NCBI GenBank assembly: GCA_002753095.1
Contig: PDZU01000016.1
Coordinates: 1 to 52,127 of the forward strand
DNA: 52,127 nt
Direction: 5' to 3'
Source: Magnetococcales bacterium
GTDB lineage: Bacteria > Pseudomonadota > Magnetococcia > Magnetococcales > Magnetaquicoccaceae
Position numbers and translations under genes: made by a program. Shown here in pieces: positions 27,201-36,254 of the stretch. The notes beneath the pieces are model-generated. The model saw nothing but the letters and a program-made list of their open reading frames with translations, searched no databases and was not told the DNA's origin. Numbering within the stretch: position 1 is the first letter of the stretch; every line of letters starts with the position of its first letter.

Positions 27201-27944
27201 GCATTGTTGAATCGGCTGGGAGATGCCAATAAGCGCAAACCCCCCGAATTTGCCCAGAAGAGTCGGCAGGTTCTGACGGAGCTCAAAAAGGGTTACCAGG
27301 CCGCTTATGGGACACTGCACACCCGTGACCGCCTGGGCGTTAACGAGGAAAAGCAGGCGATTGCCTTGAAAACGGACTCCCGCCTGGAGCGGTTGAAGCG
27401 GTTGGCCACCATTGCATTGATGCCAGCCTCGCAACTGACCTCTTTTCAGCACCGTCTGGCTGAATTGCAGAGTTGCCATCGCCTGACCCAGAGGGATCTG
27501 GAGACCAGCCCGGTCTGCCCCCATTGTGCCTACAAACCCACAGCCGTCCCACCCGGCCCCTCTTCGGGGATCCGCCTGAAAAAACTGGCCGAAGAGCTGG
27601 ATGGTCTGTTGGAAGGTTGGACGCGCACCTTGCTGGACAACCTGCATGATCCCACCATCGCGGACAATCTCTCCCTGCTCAAGCCCGAGGCCCGGCAGAG
27701 GGTGGACACTTTTCTGACTCAAAAGCACCTGCCTGATACCCTGGACCATGATTTCATTCACGCCGTTCGGGAGATATTGTCCGGGCTTGAAAAGATCACC
27801 GTCAGCGACCAGGCTCTCCGGGAAGCGTTGCTGGGTAGAGGATCACCAGCCACCGTGACAGAGTTGCGGGAGCGGTTTGAACGATTCATCGAGGGATTGG
27901 TAAAAGGCAAGGTACGGGACAAAGTGCGGATTGTGTTGGAGTAA
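24213..27944 (+). CDS. brxC: BREX ATPase BrxC (PglY, DUF6079 family)
   Basis: This large cytoplasmic protein of 1243 residues is the core AAA+-like ATPase of BREX. Walker A is GNYGTGKS (67-74), and Walker B is [12 protein letters not shown] (Asp178, Glu179). The long remainder is helical, with a CPHC pair near residue 1104. In BREX systems this ATPase is needed for phage exclusion together with PglX and PglZ. It follows brxF by 10 bases with an AAGGA ribosome site. The stop is four bases before a decayed gene. Length and layout are as expected and no truncation is seen. Confidence 0.88.
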   Translation: MKYGDLIQFDPIETVIHLHHADQATAARQLVHSYVISDEMAERLARQIIPQLQCDVPADNMGLLVVGNYGTGKSHLMSVLSSLAEYPELATALSHPVVAAAAERIAGRFKVIRIEIGATTMSLREILVAELEEHLEKFGVIFHFPDADTITNNKRAFEEMMAAFHQHYPDHGLLVVVDELLDYLRTRRDQALVLDLGLLREVGEVCKDLRFRFVAGVQVSIFDDPRFAHVAESMRRVKDRFEQVLIARRDVKFVVAQRLLKKSVAQQSHIRDYLTSFARCYGTMNERMEEFVALFPVHPDYIDTFERITVVEKREVLKSLSLAMKNILEQEVPTDQPGLIAYDRYWSSLVENASFRSVPEIKSVIDCSQVLEARIQQAFTRPSYRPMALRIIHALSVHRLTHHDIYTPLGATAQELRDTLCLYQPGIEEMGGNPADDLLSQVETVLKEIHKTVSGQFISSNPQNRQFYLDLKKVDDFDAYIEKRSETLEPAQLDRYYYEALRRVMEHTDLPTYVTGFHIWQHELEWRERKASRLGYLFFGAPNERSTAAPPRDFYLYFIQPFDPPRYKKEKKPDEIFFYLSGMDDSFRLALRCYAGSLELASVSSGSAKATYESKANGYLRELVKWLEERMTSAFEIDYQGRRKSMEDWGKGHSFRELSGIRNDERINFRDRVNVMAGICLGSHFADQAPDYPHFSILVTSANRKQAAQEALRGLASGNRTRQATAILDALEMLEGGQLDLSRSRYARYVLEVVNKRALGQVTNRSEIIQDEWGVEYLGLGTIRLEMEWCVVTLGALVHAGELIITLAGKKFDAGNLNELAACPVDDLIAFKHIERPREWDLQAIKALFELLGITPGLAQLVAQGKPEPIQELQVKVTAHVERLVRASHRVQQGMPFWGQTLLTGAMVAELRTRMEATKTFLESLQLLNTPGKLKNIRLNAQQIRSREEGLTALSEVETLYQLVSDLGEPAAYLTTAEAVLPADHPWVVKVREERAALLNRLGDANKRKPPEFAQKSRQVLTELKKGYQAAYGTLHTRDRLGVNEEKQAIALKTDSRLERLKRLATIALMPASQLTSFQHRLAELQSCHRLTQRDLETSPVCPHCAYKPTAVPPGPSSGIRLKKLAEELDGLLEGWTRTLLDNLHDPTIADNLSLLKPEARQRVDTFLTQKHLPDTLDHDFIHAVREILSGLEKITVSDQALREALLGRGSPATVTELRERFERFIEGLVKGKVRDKVRIVLE

Positions 27945-27948
27945 TCAA

Positions 27949-28181
27949 ATGGCCGTTCAGTTCTCAGATCAACAAATCGCCGATTTGCTCAAGGAAAACA
28001 AGCCGCTTCCAGACGACTATCTCAAGCGTATCGTCCTCCGAAGCAAACCCGGTCACAAATTACGATTAGGAATCTTCAATATTCTGGACTTTTCAATTAT
28101 CCTGACCGTTGTGACTGCGGGTTCGAGTTGCCATTTGGTGCCATGAGATCTTTCTCATTTGGAGAGGAGGAATCCCCATGA
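27949..28181 (+). pseudogene. decayed gene between brxC and the DUF1828 gene
   Basis: A frame with a proper ribosome site (GGAG, seven bases before the ATG) begins MAVQFSDQQIADLLKENKPL and continues to a GHKLRL...FNILDFSIILTV segment. It then runs into nonsense and stops at 28146. In another frame the sequence CGFELPFGAMRSF continues to a stop that overlaps the ATG of the DUF1828 gene. This reads as an original gene with at least one internal deletion and a frameshift. I recall a family with the pattern FNPLDFSVIL in which about 20 residues lie before that motif, but I cannot name it with certainty. The intact form would have been coupled to the DUF1828 gene. Confidence 0.6.
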
Positions 28182-28963
28182 TGTTGACGTCCATCGAAGA
28201 GGATTTTCGGGAAAAGGTTTGTGCCCAGACTCGGATTGCCAGCGAAGGTCAGGATCGCTTTCGGGTATTCACACCATTTTTGTTCAATGATGGCGACCAC
28301 CTCTCCATCGTGCTGAAGCAGGAACGGGGTCGGTGGATGCTCTCCGATGAGGGGCACACCTACATGCACCTTACGTATGATCTGGATGAAAAAGATTTGA
28401 GACGCGGAACCCGGCAACAGATTATCACCAACGCCTTGTCTCTTTTTCAGGTTGAAGAAAGAGAGGGTGAACTGTTGATCCCCATCACTGGAGACCAATT
28501 TGGTAATGCTTTGTTCTCTTTTGTGCAGGCTCTGCTCAAAGTTACAGATACCCTTTTTCTCTCCCGCGACCGGGTGATCTCCACTTTCATGGAGGATTTT
28601 CAACAATTCATCCAAGAAACCGTTCCAGCCCAGCGTTGCACCTTCGATTGGCAGGATCCGCACCATGATCCGCAGGGTATGTACAAGGTGGATTGCCGTA
28701 TCAACGGCATGGCACGCCCCTTGTTCATTTATGCTCTCACCAATGATGATCGCACTCGGGATGCCACCATTGCCATGCACCAGTTTGAGAATTGGCAAAC
28801 ACCTTTTCGTTCTCTGGCTGTGTTTGAAGAACAGGAAAGTATCAATCGCAAGGTTCTGGCGCGGTTCAGTGATGTGTGCGAAAAACAGTTTTCCAACCTG
28901 GGTGCGAACCGGGAGCGTATTTCTCGCTATGTTCGGGAAATGATCGGCGCAGAGACGGCGTGA
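28178..28963 (+). CDS. DUF1828/DUF1829 domain protein
   Basis: This protein of 261 residues has an N-terminal DUF1828 domain (FRVFTPFLFNDGDHLSIVLKQ, WMLSDEGHTYMHL) and a C-terminal DUF1829-like domain (YKVDCRINGMARPLFIYALTNDDRTRDATI), whose K/D and Y/N pattern resembles a restriction-nuclease-like fold. The family is often found in mobile and defence contexts and its activity is not established. The ATG at 28178 follows AGGAGG. It sits inside the BREX operon, downstream of a decayed gene to which it was once coupled. It is not one of the BREX core genes, so it is probably an accessory gene. Confidence 0.75.
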   Translation: MMLTSIEEDFREKVCAQTRIASEGQDRFRVFTPFLFNDGDHLSIVLKQERGRWMLSDEGHTYMHLTYDLDEKDLRRGTRQQIITNALSLFQVEEREGELLIPITGDQFGNALFSFVQALLKVTDTLFLSRDRVISTFMEDFQQFIQETVPAQRCTFDWQDPHHDPQGMYKVDCRINGMARPLFIYALTNDDRTRDATIAMHQFENWQTPFRSLAVFEEQESINRKVLARFSDVCEKQFSNLGANRERISRYVREMIGAETA

Positions 28964-29300
28964 GCAACCAGGAGATTGTTTATAAACGGTCATCGTCAAT
29001 CGAAGGCATCGCTACACACATGTGCATAGGTTCTATACACACGTGCATAGCCGTGTATTGCGGGATTTGATCCGATCCAGCAGGAGCAGATGGTGCTGCG
29101 GTTTATCCAGGAACACGTTGCCGGAAAAGGCAAGGGAACCGTTTACGAGCGGTGCACGTATATATGAGCGCGCACGTAAAAAATACGTGCGCGCACGTAA
29201 ACCGCACGTAATTCCAGGAGACACCACGTATACCTTGGACAAGATTGCTCATAAAGAGAAATAAAATTCAGCAGATAGTCACTTGAATTTGGAGAACATG
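28964..29300. other. 337-base spacer rich in CACGT repeats before pglXI
   Basis: No intact gene is present. A short open frame at about 29056-29166 includes FDPIQQEQMVLRFIQEHVAG, which looks like a relic of a real protein. Two near-identical units, TACACACATGTGCATAG and TACACACGTGCATAG, lie at 29011-29049. Between 29150 and 29235 the motif CACGTA occurs five times and TACGTG once. The spacer separates the DUF1828 gene from pglXI and may contain a separate promoter for the methyltransferase. Confidence 0.5.
29168..29194. repeat. perfect 11-bp inverted repeat upstream of pglXI
   Basis: GCGCGCACGTA (29168-29178) and TACGTGCGCGC (29184-29194) flank five A residues. In RNA it would form a very stable hairpin; in DNA it could be an operator. 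It lies about 105 bases before the pglXI start and shares its CACGTA core with the repeats around it. Confidence 0.6.
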
Positions 29301-32129
29301 ATGCACGGAAAAATGGGCGACCTGTTTGCAAACGTAGCCTTTGACGATCCCCAAAGCTCTGGTCCCGTCGAATGTCTCGGCCTGACTTTCGAGAGTGATG
29401 CTGCCCGGCGTGCCTTTTTTCTCGACAAGTTGCGGAAGAAGCTGCAGGATCCGGCCTTTCGCCAGATCGAAGGGTTTCCCATTGGTACCGATGCGGACAT
29501 TCTGGCTCTATCTGATCCGCCGTACTACACCGCCTGCCCCAATCCCTTTCTGGAGGATTTTGTTCGCCTGCATGGCAAGCCATGGGATCCAACGGTACCC
29601 TATCACAAGGAACCCTTCGCGGCAGATGTGAGTGAGGGAAAAACTGACCCCATCTACAACGCCCACTCCTACCACACCAAGGTGCCGCACAAAGCCATCA
29701 TGCGCTATATCCTGCATTACACAGAACCGGGTGATTTGGTGTTCGATGGCTTTTGTGGCACTGGCATGACCGGAGTGGCGGCGCGGATGTGTGGAACTCT
29801 CCCGCCAAAAGCCAGGCAAGAGATGGAAACACAAAGCCTGCAGGATGGGCAGGGTAAACTGGTTTGGGGTACACGGCGGGCTGTTGTCAACGACCTTTCC
29901 CCGATTGCCACCTTTATCTCCGCCAACTACAACCTGCCTTTCGATGTCCCCGCATTTGCCAAAGCCGGTGAGAAAATCCTCAACGAATTGGAGCAAGAGT
30001 TGGGGTGGATGTACGAAACCCGGCACACGGATGGTCGGGTGGGACGTATCGAATACACGGTTTGGAGTGAGGTGTATCTTTGCCCTGATTGTAACAGTGA
30101 AGTCTGCTTTTTGGACGAAGCATTGGACAAGGAGAGCAAACGAGTCAAGGAGAGTTTCCCCTGTCCAGGATGCGGTGCCATTCTCACGAAAAGCCGGATG
30201 ACACGTCTTACAGAAACCCGCCATGATCCAGCCTTGCATACCATGGTTTCTCAACCACGCAGAAAGCCCTCCCTGATTGTTTACAAGGTTGGTGGCAAGA
30301 GGTTTGAAAAACAACCGGACACGGAAGATTTGGCAGTTCTGCAACGAATCTCTGATTTGCCCTTGCCGTCAGAATTACCAAAAAATGCCTTTCCCTTTGA
30401 TGAGATGTGGGAAGCACCTCGCCTGAAATTAAGGGGAATTACCCATGTGCATCACTTGTTTCTTCCCCGTGCTGGTCATGCCCTGACCACCATCTGGAGC
30501 AAGGCTAACACCAATCCAAATCCTCGAATACGCAATATATTGTTATTCTTCGTTGAGCAGGGATTCTGGAGTGCTTCACTGTGCAATTCATATCGTCCAT
30601 CAGGATACTCCCAAGTTTCCCAATACATGAAGGGAGTGTATTATGTTCCATCTCAACATTCAGAGCTTAGTCCTTGGTATATTCTGGAAGGCAAACTAGA
30701 ACGATTGGTTAAAGTATTCTCAGAAAATAATCATATAGCAATTAGAAAGATTTCAGAGAATAATTCTGTATGTGTGACAACCGGTTCTACTACCCGAATC
30801 AGTCTACCAGACAATTGCATCGACTACATTTTTACTGATCCACCCTTTGGCGATAATTTCCCCTATGCCGAATTAAATTTTCTGATGGAATCCTGGCATC
30901 GGGTGTTGACGAATCCAACCCCTGAGGCCATTGTGGATCGGTCGAAGCAGAATAAATCGGCGCAAAAAGATCTCTTTGATTATCAGAAGCTGATGCGTGT
31001 CTGTCTTGCCGAGTACCACCGCATCCTCAAGCCCGGTCGTTGGCTGACTGTGGAGTTCTCCAACACCAAGGCCAGCGTCTGGAACGCCATCCAATCGGCC
31101 ATTCAATCCGCCGGTTTCGTGATTGCCAATGTCTCAGCCTTGGACAAACAGCAGGGCAGTTTCAAGGCAGTGACCACCACCACAGCGGTCAAGCAGGATT
31201 TGGTTATTTCTGCCTACAAACCCAACGGAGGATTGGAAAATCGCTTTACCCAAACGGCCACCACCGAGGAGGGCGTCTGGGATTTTATCCGCACCCATCT
31301 CGGCTACTTGACCATTGTCAAGGTCAAGGAGGAAGAGCTTGATTTTATCCCCGAACGCGACCCGCGCATCCTGTTCGATCAAGTGGTGGCATGGTATGTG
31401 CGCCACAGCTTTGATGTGCCCATCTCCAGTGCCGAGTTTCAGGAAGGGTTATACCAACGTTTTCCGGTGCGGGATGGCATGGTCTTCCTGGATAGTCAGG
31501 TGGCGGAATACGACCGGGCCAGGGAAAAGGCCAAGGCGCCACCCGAAAACCCTCTCTTTGTCACCGATGAACGCTCTGCCATCGACTGGTTGCGCCAGTT
31601 CCTGAAAAGGAGACCCTCCACCTACCAGGAAATCCATACAGAGTTCCTGCAACAACTGAACATTTCCTGGAAAAACCACGAAACCAGACCGGAATTAGAA
31701 GAGTTGCTGGTGCAAAATTTTTTGCAATACGATGGCCGAGGCGAGGTGCCGGCTCAAATTCACGCTTACCTCGCCACCAATTACAAACCCCTGCGCAATC
31801 TGGAAAAGAGCGCTCCCGACTTGCAAGCAACGGCCAAAGAGTGCTGGTACGTCCCCGATCCCAACAAGGCCATCGACCTGGAAAAGCTGCGCGAACGCAC
31901 CTTGCTCAAAGAGTTTGAGAGCTACCGGGAAGCCAAGCAAAGACGTTTAAAAATCTTCCGTCTGGAGGCCGTGCGGGCCGGGTTCAAGAAGGCTTGGCAA
32001 ACCAGGGATTTTGCCACCATTGTCGAAGTGGCCAAAAAAATCCCCGATGAGGTACTCCAGGAAGACCCCAAGCTGATCATGTGGTATGATCAGGCAGTCA
32101 ATCGCGTGGAGGAGGATGGTCATGCCTGA
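29301..32129 (+). CDS. pglXI: BREX type 3 DNA methyltransferase PglXI
   Basis: This adenine-specific DNA methyltransferase of about 942 residues marks host DNA in BREX. It has a DPPYY motif at residues 72-76, an AdoMet-binding motif FDGFCGTGMTG at 148-158, a zinc ribbon (CPDC near 257 and CPGC further on) and a second catalytic-type motif FTDPPFGDN near 513. The zinc ribbon fits the COG1743 group used by type 3 systems. The central part, about 30460-30860, is visibly more AT-rich than both ends and covers the likely target-recognition region. ATG 29301 was chosen because GGAG lies six bases before it; a TTG at 29283 and an ATG at 29298 are in frame. Its stop overlaps the next gene by eight bases. 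Confidence 0.85.
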   Translation: MHGKMGDLFANVAFDDPQSSGPVECLGLTFESDAARRAFFLDKLRKKLQDPAFRQIEGFPIGTDADILALSDPPYYTACPNPFLEDFVRLHGKPWDPTVPYHKEPFAADVSEGKTDPIYNAHSYHTKVPHKAIMRYILHYTEPGDLVFDGFCGTGMTGVAARMCGTLPPKARQEMETQSLQDGQGKLVWGTRRAVVNDLSPIATFISANYNLPFDVPAFAKAGEKILNELEQELGWMYETRHTDGRVGRIEYTVWSEVYLCPDCNSEVCFLDEALDKESKRVKESFPCPGCGAILTKSRMTRLTETRHDPALHTMVSQPRRKPSLIVYKVGGKRFEKQPDTEDLAVLQRISDLPLPSELPKNAFPFDEMWEAPRLKLRGITHVHHLFLPRAGHALTTIWSKANTNPNPRIRNILLFFVEQGFWSASLCNSYRPSGYSQVSQYMKGVYYVPSQHSELSPWYILEGKLERLVKVFSENNHIAIRKISENNSVCVTTGSTTRISLPDNCIDYIFTDPPFGDNFPYAELNFLMESWHRVLTNPTPEAIVDRSKQNKSAQKDLFDYQKLMRVCLAEYHRILKPGRWLTVEFSNTKASVWNAIQSAIQSAGFVIANVSALDKQQGSFKAVTTTTAVKQDLVISAYKPNGGLENRFTQTATTEEGVWDFIRTHLGYLTIVKVKEEELDFIPERDPRILFDQVVAWYVRHSFDVPISSAEFQEGLYQRFPVRDGMVFLDSQVAEYDRAREKAKAPPENPLFVTDERSAIDWLRQFLKRRPSTYQEIHTEFLQQLNISWKNHETRPELEELLVQNFLQYDGRGEVPAQIHAYLATNYKPLRNLEKSAPDLQATAKECWYVPDPNKAIDLEKLRERTLLKEFESYREAKQRRLKIFRLEAVRAGFKKAWQTRDFATIVEVAKKIPDEVLQEDPKLIMWYDQAVNRVEEDGHA

Positions 32130-34902
32130 TCCAAACAATAATCCTGGCAGTCGGTGGTGGAAAATTGATTTCCACACCCATACACCAGCTTCCAACGACT
32201 ATAAACAGAGAGCGATCACCCCAGAAGAGTGGTTGCAGCACGCCAGAAATGCGCAACTGGATGGCGTGGTAATCACGGATCATAATACGGGTGGATGGAT
32301 TGACCAGTTAAAAGTTGTCAATGATCGCATGAATCATAAGGAAGGAACCCAACCCCTGACTCTGTTTCCCGGCGTGGAGATTACGGTTGCTGACAGTGCC
32401 AGTCGGGTACATCTGCTGGCCGTTTTTGATCCCTCCTGTGACAGCCAAAAAATCACGGCAGTGCTGGGAGCGTGCGGAATCACCGATAATTTTGGTGATT
32501 CTGAGGCGACATCCACGACAACCGGCTTTGCCGAAACAGTCAAAAAGATCAAAGAGGCAGGCGGGGTAGCCATTCCCGCGCACATTGACGGCAATAAAGG
32601 ATTGCTGGAGCATAAACGCACAGGTGGAATGACCAATGAGGTCAGCAAGAGCCTGACGCAGATCTATGCCGCCGAATTTTGCCAGGAAAATGCCTTTTCC
32701 GAGGCAGATCCCTCCTTGAAAAAAGCGATCGACCGCTTGGCCAAAGTGGGAGGATCCGATGCCCATCAACCAGAGGAAATCGGCAAACATTATTCATGGT
32801 TAAAAATGAGCAAATTGATGATCGAAGGGGTACGACTGGCTCTGAGCGATCACCAGTTCTGCGTCAAGAAGCAGGAGGAAAATCCGAATACGCTCCCCGA
32901 AATCTATTTGAAACAGTTAAGCATCAGCAGAATGGTGCATTGTGGCGCTATTCCCCCGAACTTTGCTTGTACAGTTCCCCTTCACCCCCATTTCAATGCC
33001 GTTATTGGTGGCCGGGGGTCTGGCAAATCGACTCTGGTGGAATCCATTCGGATCGTGACCCGACGGGAGGATGAACTTGGCGGTACGCTTGCCGGTAATC
33101 TGAAAAAATTCAACTGTAAACACAATGGAAAAGAGGGTGTCATGCGCGATGATACCGCACTTTTTCTGGAGATTCAGAGGCGAAGCAATCTTTTCCGCCT
33201 GCTCTGGCGCTTCTCTGGAAAAGGGGCGGTGGTCGAGGAGTATAAAGGGGATAAGTGGCAACAGGTTGAACAGGGAGATCTCAAGGAACGATTTCCTCTG
33301 CGCATATACAGCCAGAAGCAGATCTTTGATTTGGCCTCAAACCCCCGCGGTCTCCTGGAAATCATTGACAGTGCACCAGAAACAGACCGAAAAGAATGGG
33401 GATCGCGCTGGGAGATTACAAAAAACCGTTTTCTGGAACTGCGACTGCAGCAAAGAAAACTGGAGAAACAATTGACCAGAGAATCAACTGTTCGCGCTCA
33501 ACTCGGCGACCTGGACAATGACATCCGGGATTATGAAGAAAAAGGGCATGGCGCAATCTTGCAACGGTATCAAAAACTCAGCCAACAAAAAAACAGCCTG
33601 CCGGGTACTGCGCAGTTTGAACAATTGAGCAAAAACCTCCAGAAACTGGCTGCAGAAGCAGCCCTCTCGGATTTTCCCTCCCACCTGTTCTCCCCTGAGG
33701 ATGCAACCCTGCCAGAACTGCTGAGCATCCACGATGAAGCAGCCCAAGGCATGCAAAAAGTTGCCGAAGAGTTGCAAAACCTGGCAACAACAGTGGAACA
33801 ATTACAGCAACAACGCACCTCGAAAATCACGGCCAGTCAGTGGTCCCACTCCGTAGAGGCCGGGGAATCGGCCTACCGTAATCTTGTCCAGGAATATGCG
33901 GCCAAAGGACACGCATCTTCTCTTGCCGATTACGGAAAATGGGTGCAGCAAAGACATTCCCTGAACCAGGAGTTGGCAAGGATGGAGGGATTGCGCACCG
34001 AACTGAACAGCGTGCAGCAGGAGTTGATCGAACGGCAACGACAGTTCGAGAATCTGCGTCACGAACTTGCAGAAAAACGCCGCGCCTTCCTCGCCCAGGT
34101 GATCGGTTCCAATCCTTACGTGCGCATGGAATTGGTCCCATTTGGCGATGTTTCCAATGTGGAAGAAAATTATCGCTCTATTCTCGAATTGGGAGAGCAG
34201 TTTGTCAGTTCCGTATATTCTCAGGAGGAGAAAAAGGGTATCCTGGCTCCATTAGTCGAATGGGAAACAAAAAGAACTCCAATAGCGGAATTACCCAACC
34301 TCATTGACAGAATCAAAACCGATACCAGGGACATTGCCGAGGGAAAGGCATCAGGCAATCATGGTGCTTTTACTAACCGATTGACAGGGTATCTCAAAGA
34401 CGAAGCAGTAAAAGATGTCAAAGCTGCCAATTTTGACCAATTGGATCTCTGGTGGCCGGAAGATCTGTTGCGCGTCAAGTACAACAAAGATCCAAACCAC
34501 CTGGAAAAATTTGAACCACTTGAAAAGGGATCGCCCGGCCAAAAGGCTGCGGCCATTCTGGCATTTTTGCTCAGCCATGGTACGGAACCGATGGTCATCG
34601 ATCAACCGGAAGATGATCTGGATAACGCCCTGGTGTATGACCTGATTGTCCGGCAACTCCGCGCCAACAAACTGCGGCGGCAACTGATCATCATTACCCA
34701 TAATCCCAACATTGTCGTCAATGGTGATGCCGAGTTGGTCCATGTCATGGCCTACAAAAATGGACAAACCCAGGTATCCCATCAAGGAGGACTCGAAGAG
34801 GAGAAGACCCGGACAGAAATTTGTACAATCATGGAGGGTGGACGTGAGGCGTTCAAAAAGCGCTACGAGCGTTTGACTTTGGAGAATGACCATGTTGTTT
34901 GA
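32122..34902 (+). CDS. PHP-domain AAA ATPase (TrlF-like), accessory gene in the BREX operon
   Basis: This protein of about 926 residues joins an N-terminal PHP phosphoesterase to an SMC/RecF-type ATPase. The PHP part contains DFHTHT (His18, His20), VVITDHNTG, PGVEITV, AIPAHID and GGSDAHQ, so the metal-binding residues look complete. The ATPase has Walker A GGRGSGKSTLV near residue 300, a long coiled coil, and Walker B MVIDQPEDDLDN near residue 830, followed by IIITHNPN. TrlF-like proteins are found in defence islands. A nuclease or phosphatase switched by the ATPase is plausible. The start overlaps the pglXI stop by eight bases with GGAGG upstream, and its stop overlaps the next start. Confidence 0.8.
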   Translation: MPDPNNNPGSRWWKIDFHTHTPASNDYKQRAITPEEWLQHARNAQLDGVVITDHNTGGWIDQLKVVNDRMNHKEGTQPLTLFPGVEITVADSASRVHLLAVFDPSCDSQKITAVLGACGITDNFGDSEATSTTTGFAETVKKIKEAGGVAIPAHIDGNKGLLEHKRTGGMTNEVSKSLTQIYAAEFCQENAFSEADPSLKKAIDRLAKVGGSDAHQPEEIGKHYSWLKMSKLMIEGVRLALSDHQFCVKKQEENPNTLPEIYLKQLSISRMVHCGAIPPNFACTVPLHPHFNAVIGGRGSGKSTLVESIRIVTRREDELGGTLAGNLKKFNCKHNGKEGVMRDDTALFLEIQRRSNLFRLLWRFSGKGAVVEEYKGDKWQQVEQGDLKERFPLRIYSQKQIFDLASNPRGLLEIIDSAPETDRKEWGSRWEITKNRFLELRLQQRKLEKQLTRESTVRAQLGDLDNDIRDYEEKGHGAILQRYQKLSQQKNSLPGTAQFEQLSKNLQKLAAEAALSDFPSHLFSPEDATLPELLSIHDEAAQGMQKVAEELQNLATTVEQLQQQRTSKITASQWSHSVEAGESAYRNLVQEYAAKGHASSLADYGKWVQQRHSLNQELARMEGLRTELNSVQQELIERQRQFENLRHELAEKRRAFLAQVIGSNPYVRMELVPFGDVSNVEENYRSILELGEQFVSSVYSQEEKKGILAPLVEWETKRTPIAELPNLIDRIKTDTRDIAEGKASGNHGAFTNRLTGYLKDEAVKDVKAANFDQLDLWWPEDLLRVKYNKDPNHLEKFEPLEKGSPGQKAAAILAFLLSHGTEPMVIDQPEDDLDNALVYDLIVRQLRANKLRRQLIIITHNPNIVVNGDAELVHVMAYKNGQTQVSHQGGLEEEKTRTEICTIMEGGREAFKKRYERLTLENDHVV

Positions 34903-36157
34903 CAATACAGAAGCATTATTGCAGCAAATCCGCCTGGGTGAGGACTCCACACTGGAATTAAAAAATCTGGAATATCGCGGCAATCAAGTTTCCGCACCAC
35001 ACCGGGAGAGCATGGCAGACGAACTGGCCGCCATGGCCAACTCGACGCATGGCCTCTTCGTGTTAGGTGTGGATGACAAATCCCGTTCCATTGTGGGTAT
35101 CCCCTTGGAAAAACTGGCCGCAGTTGAGGAGTGGCTTGCCGGTATTTGTAACGATCAAATCAAACCCCCTCTCTTTTGTAAGATCAGGAAAATCTCGACC
35201 CTGTCAGAAGATGGCAGCGAACGCATCATTGTGCGGGTGGATGTGCCAAAAAGTCTTTTCGTGCATCAAAGCCCGGGAGGATATTTTCACCGCATCGGTT
35301 CTTCCAAACGACAGATGACTACGGAACTCCTCTCGCGTCTTTTTCAGCAAAGAAGTCAGACGCGACTGATTCGCTTTGACGAACAGGCGGTTGCCACCGC
35401 CGACACGATGACTCTCGCCAAGAGTTCCTGGGAAAAGTTCAGGACCACCCTCTCCCCTGCAGATGATGAAGAGTTTTTACTTAAACTGAAACTTCTTGTA
35501 AAAGATGAAGATGGCGTGATCCGCCCCAGTGTTGCGGGAGTCTTGATGGCCACGGAAAGACCGGATCACTCTCTTGCAAACGCCTTCATCCAGGCAGTCT
35601 GTTACCGAGGCACAGAACGAAATGCTGCCTACCAATTGGACGCCAGGGATATTGTTGGTCCCCTGGATGTACAGATCCATGATGCCTGCAAATTTGTTGA
35701 GAAAAACATGAAAACAGGCGCCAGAAAAAACCCGGAAAGAGAAGATCTTCCCCAATTTTCTCTGCAGGCGGTATTTGAGGCCGTGGTAAACGCCGTGGCA
35801 CATCGCGATTATTCCATTTATGGTTCCAAGATCAGACTGCACCTGTTTGCCGACAGACTGGAACTCTTCTCGCCGGGAACCATTCCCAATACCATGACCG
35901 TAGAAAGCCTTCCGTTGCGCCAATCCGCTCGCAATGAGTTGATCTCCAGCTTGTTGGCTCGCTGCCCAATGCCATTCAAAGAGTACCCTGGAGAAAGAAG
36001 ATTTCTCATGGACAAACGCGGCGAAGGTGTTCCCATCATTCTGACCGAAAGCGAAAAATTGTCAGGACAACGACCAGTATATCGCCTGTTGGATGACGCT
36101 GAATTGCTGTTGACCATCTATGCGGCAACCATAGAGAATGACGAAAACAGACCATGA
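34892..36157 (+). CDS. AlbA_2 (Schlafen-type) protein with C-terminal GHKL ATPase domain
   Basis: This protein of about 421 residues has an N-terminal AlbA_2 domain (EDSTLELKNLEYRGN, MANSTHGLFVLGVDD) and a C-terminal GHKL-type ATP-binding domain (AVFEAVVNAVAHRDYSIYG, DRLELFSPGTIPNTMT), the layout of the RecG-like AlbA_2/HATPase_c_4 family. AlbA_2 domains resemble the Schlafen core and bind nucleic acid, so RNA or DNA targeting is possible. The ATG at 34892 overlaps the end of the TrlF-like gene by 11 bases and has GGAG seven bases before it. The tight coupling suggests it works with the PHP-ATPase. It is not a known BREX core gene. Confidence 0.75.
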   Translation: MLFDNTEALLQQIRLGEDSTLELKNLEYRGNQVSAPHRESMADELAAMANSTHGLFVLGVDDKSRSIVGIPLEKLAAVEEWLAGICNDQIKPPLFCKIRKISTLSEDGSERIIVRVDVPKSLFVHQSPGGYFHRIGSSKRQMTTELLSRLFQQRSQTRLIRFDEQAVATADTMTLAKSSWEKFRTTLSPADDEEFLLKLKLLVKDEDGVIRPSVAGVLMATERPDHSLANAFIQAVCYRGTERNAAYQLDARDIVGPLDVQIHDACKFVEKNMKTGARKNPEREDLPQFSLQAVFEAVVNAVAHRDYSIYGSKIRLHLFADRLELFSPGTIPNTMTVESLPLRQSARNELISSLLARCPMPFKEYPGERRFLMDKRGEGVPIILTESEKLSGQRPVYRLLDDAELLLTIYAATIENDENRP

Positions 36158-36254
36158 CTATGATTGCCAGGTAGTCCGTACAATGACAGGCATCAGGAAT
36201 ACACAGAGGAAAATTGACATGGCGTGACCAAGCCATGAACAGAGGAGAACACGC
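36158..36254 (+). promoter_or_regulatory. 97-base gap with small inverted repeat
   Basis: This is the only real gap between pglXI and brxA. It contains CATGGC and GCCATG around an 8-base loop (about 36219-36238) just before the ribosome site (GAGGAG) of the DUF3696 gene. No promoter was recognised. Base composition turns more AT-rich from here to about 38889, so it may mark the left boundary of an inserted cassette. Confidence 0.3.

Noticed and set aside
25170-27761. 863-codon minus-strand frame opposite brxC
   Set aside because: It is a shadow of brxC, produced by GC-rich codon use.
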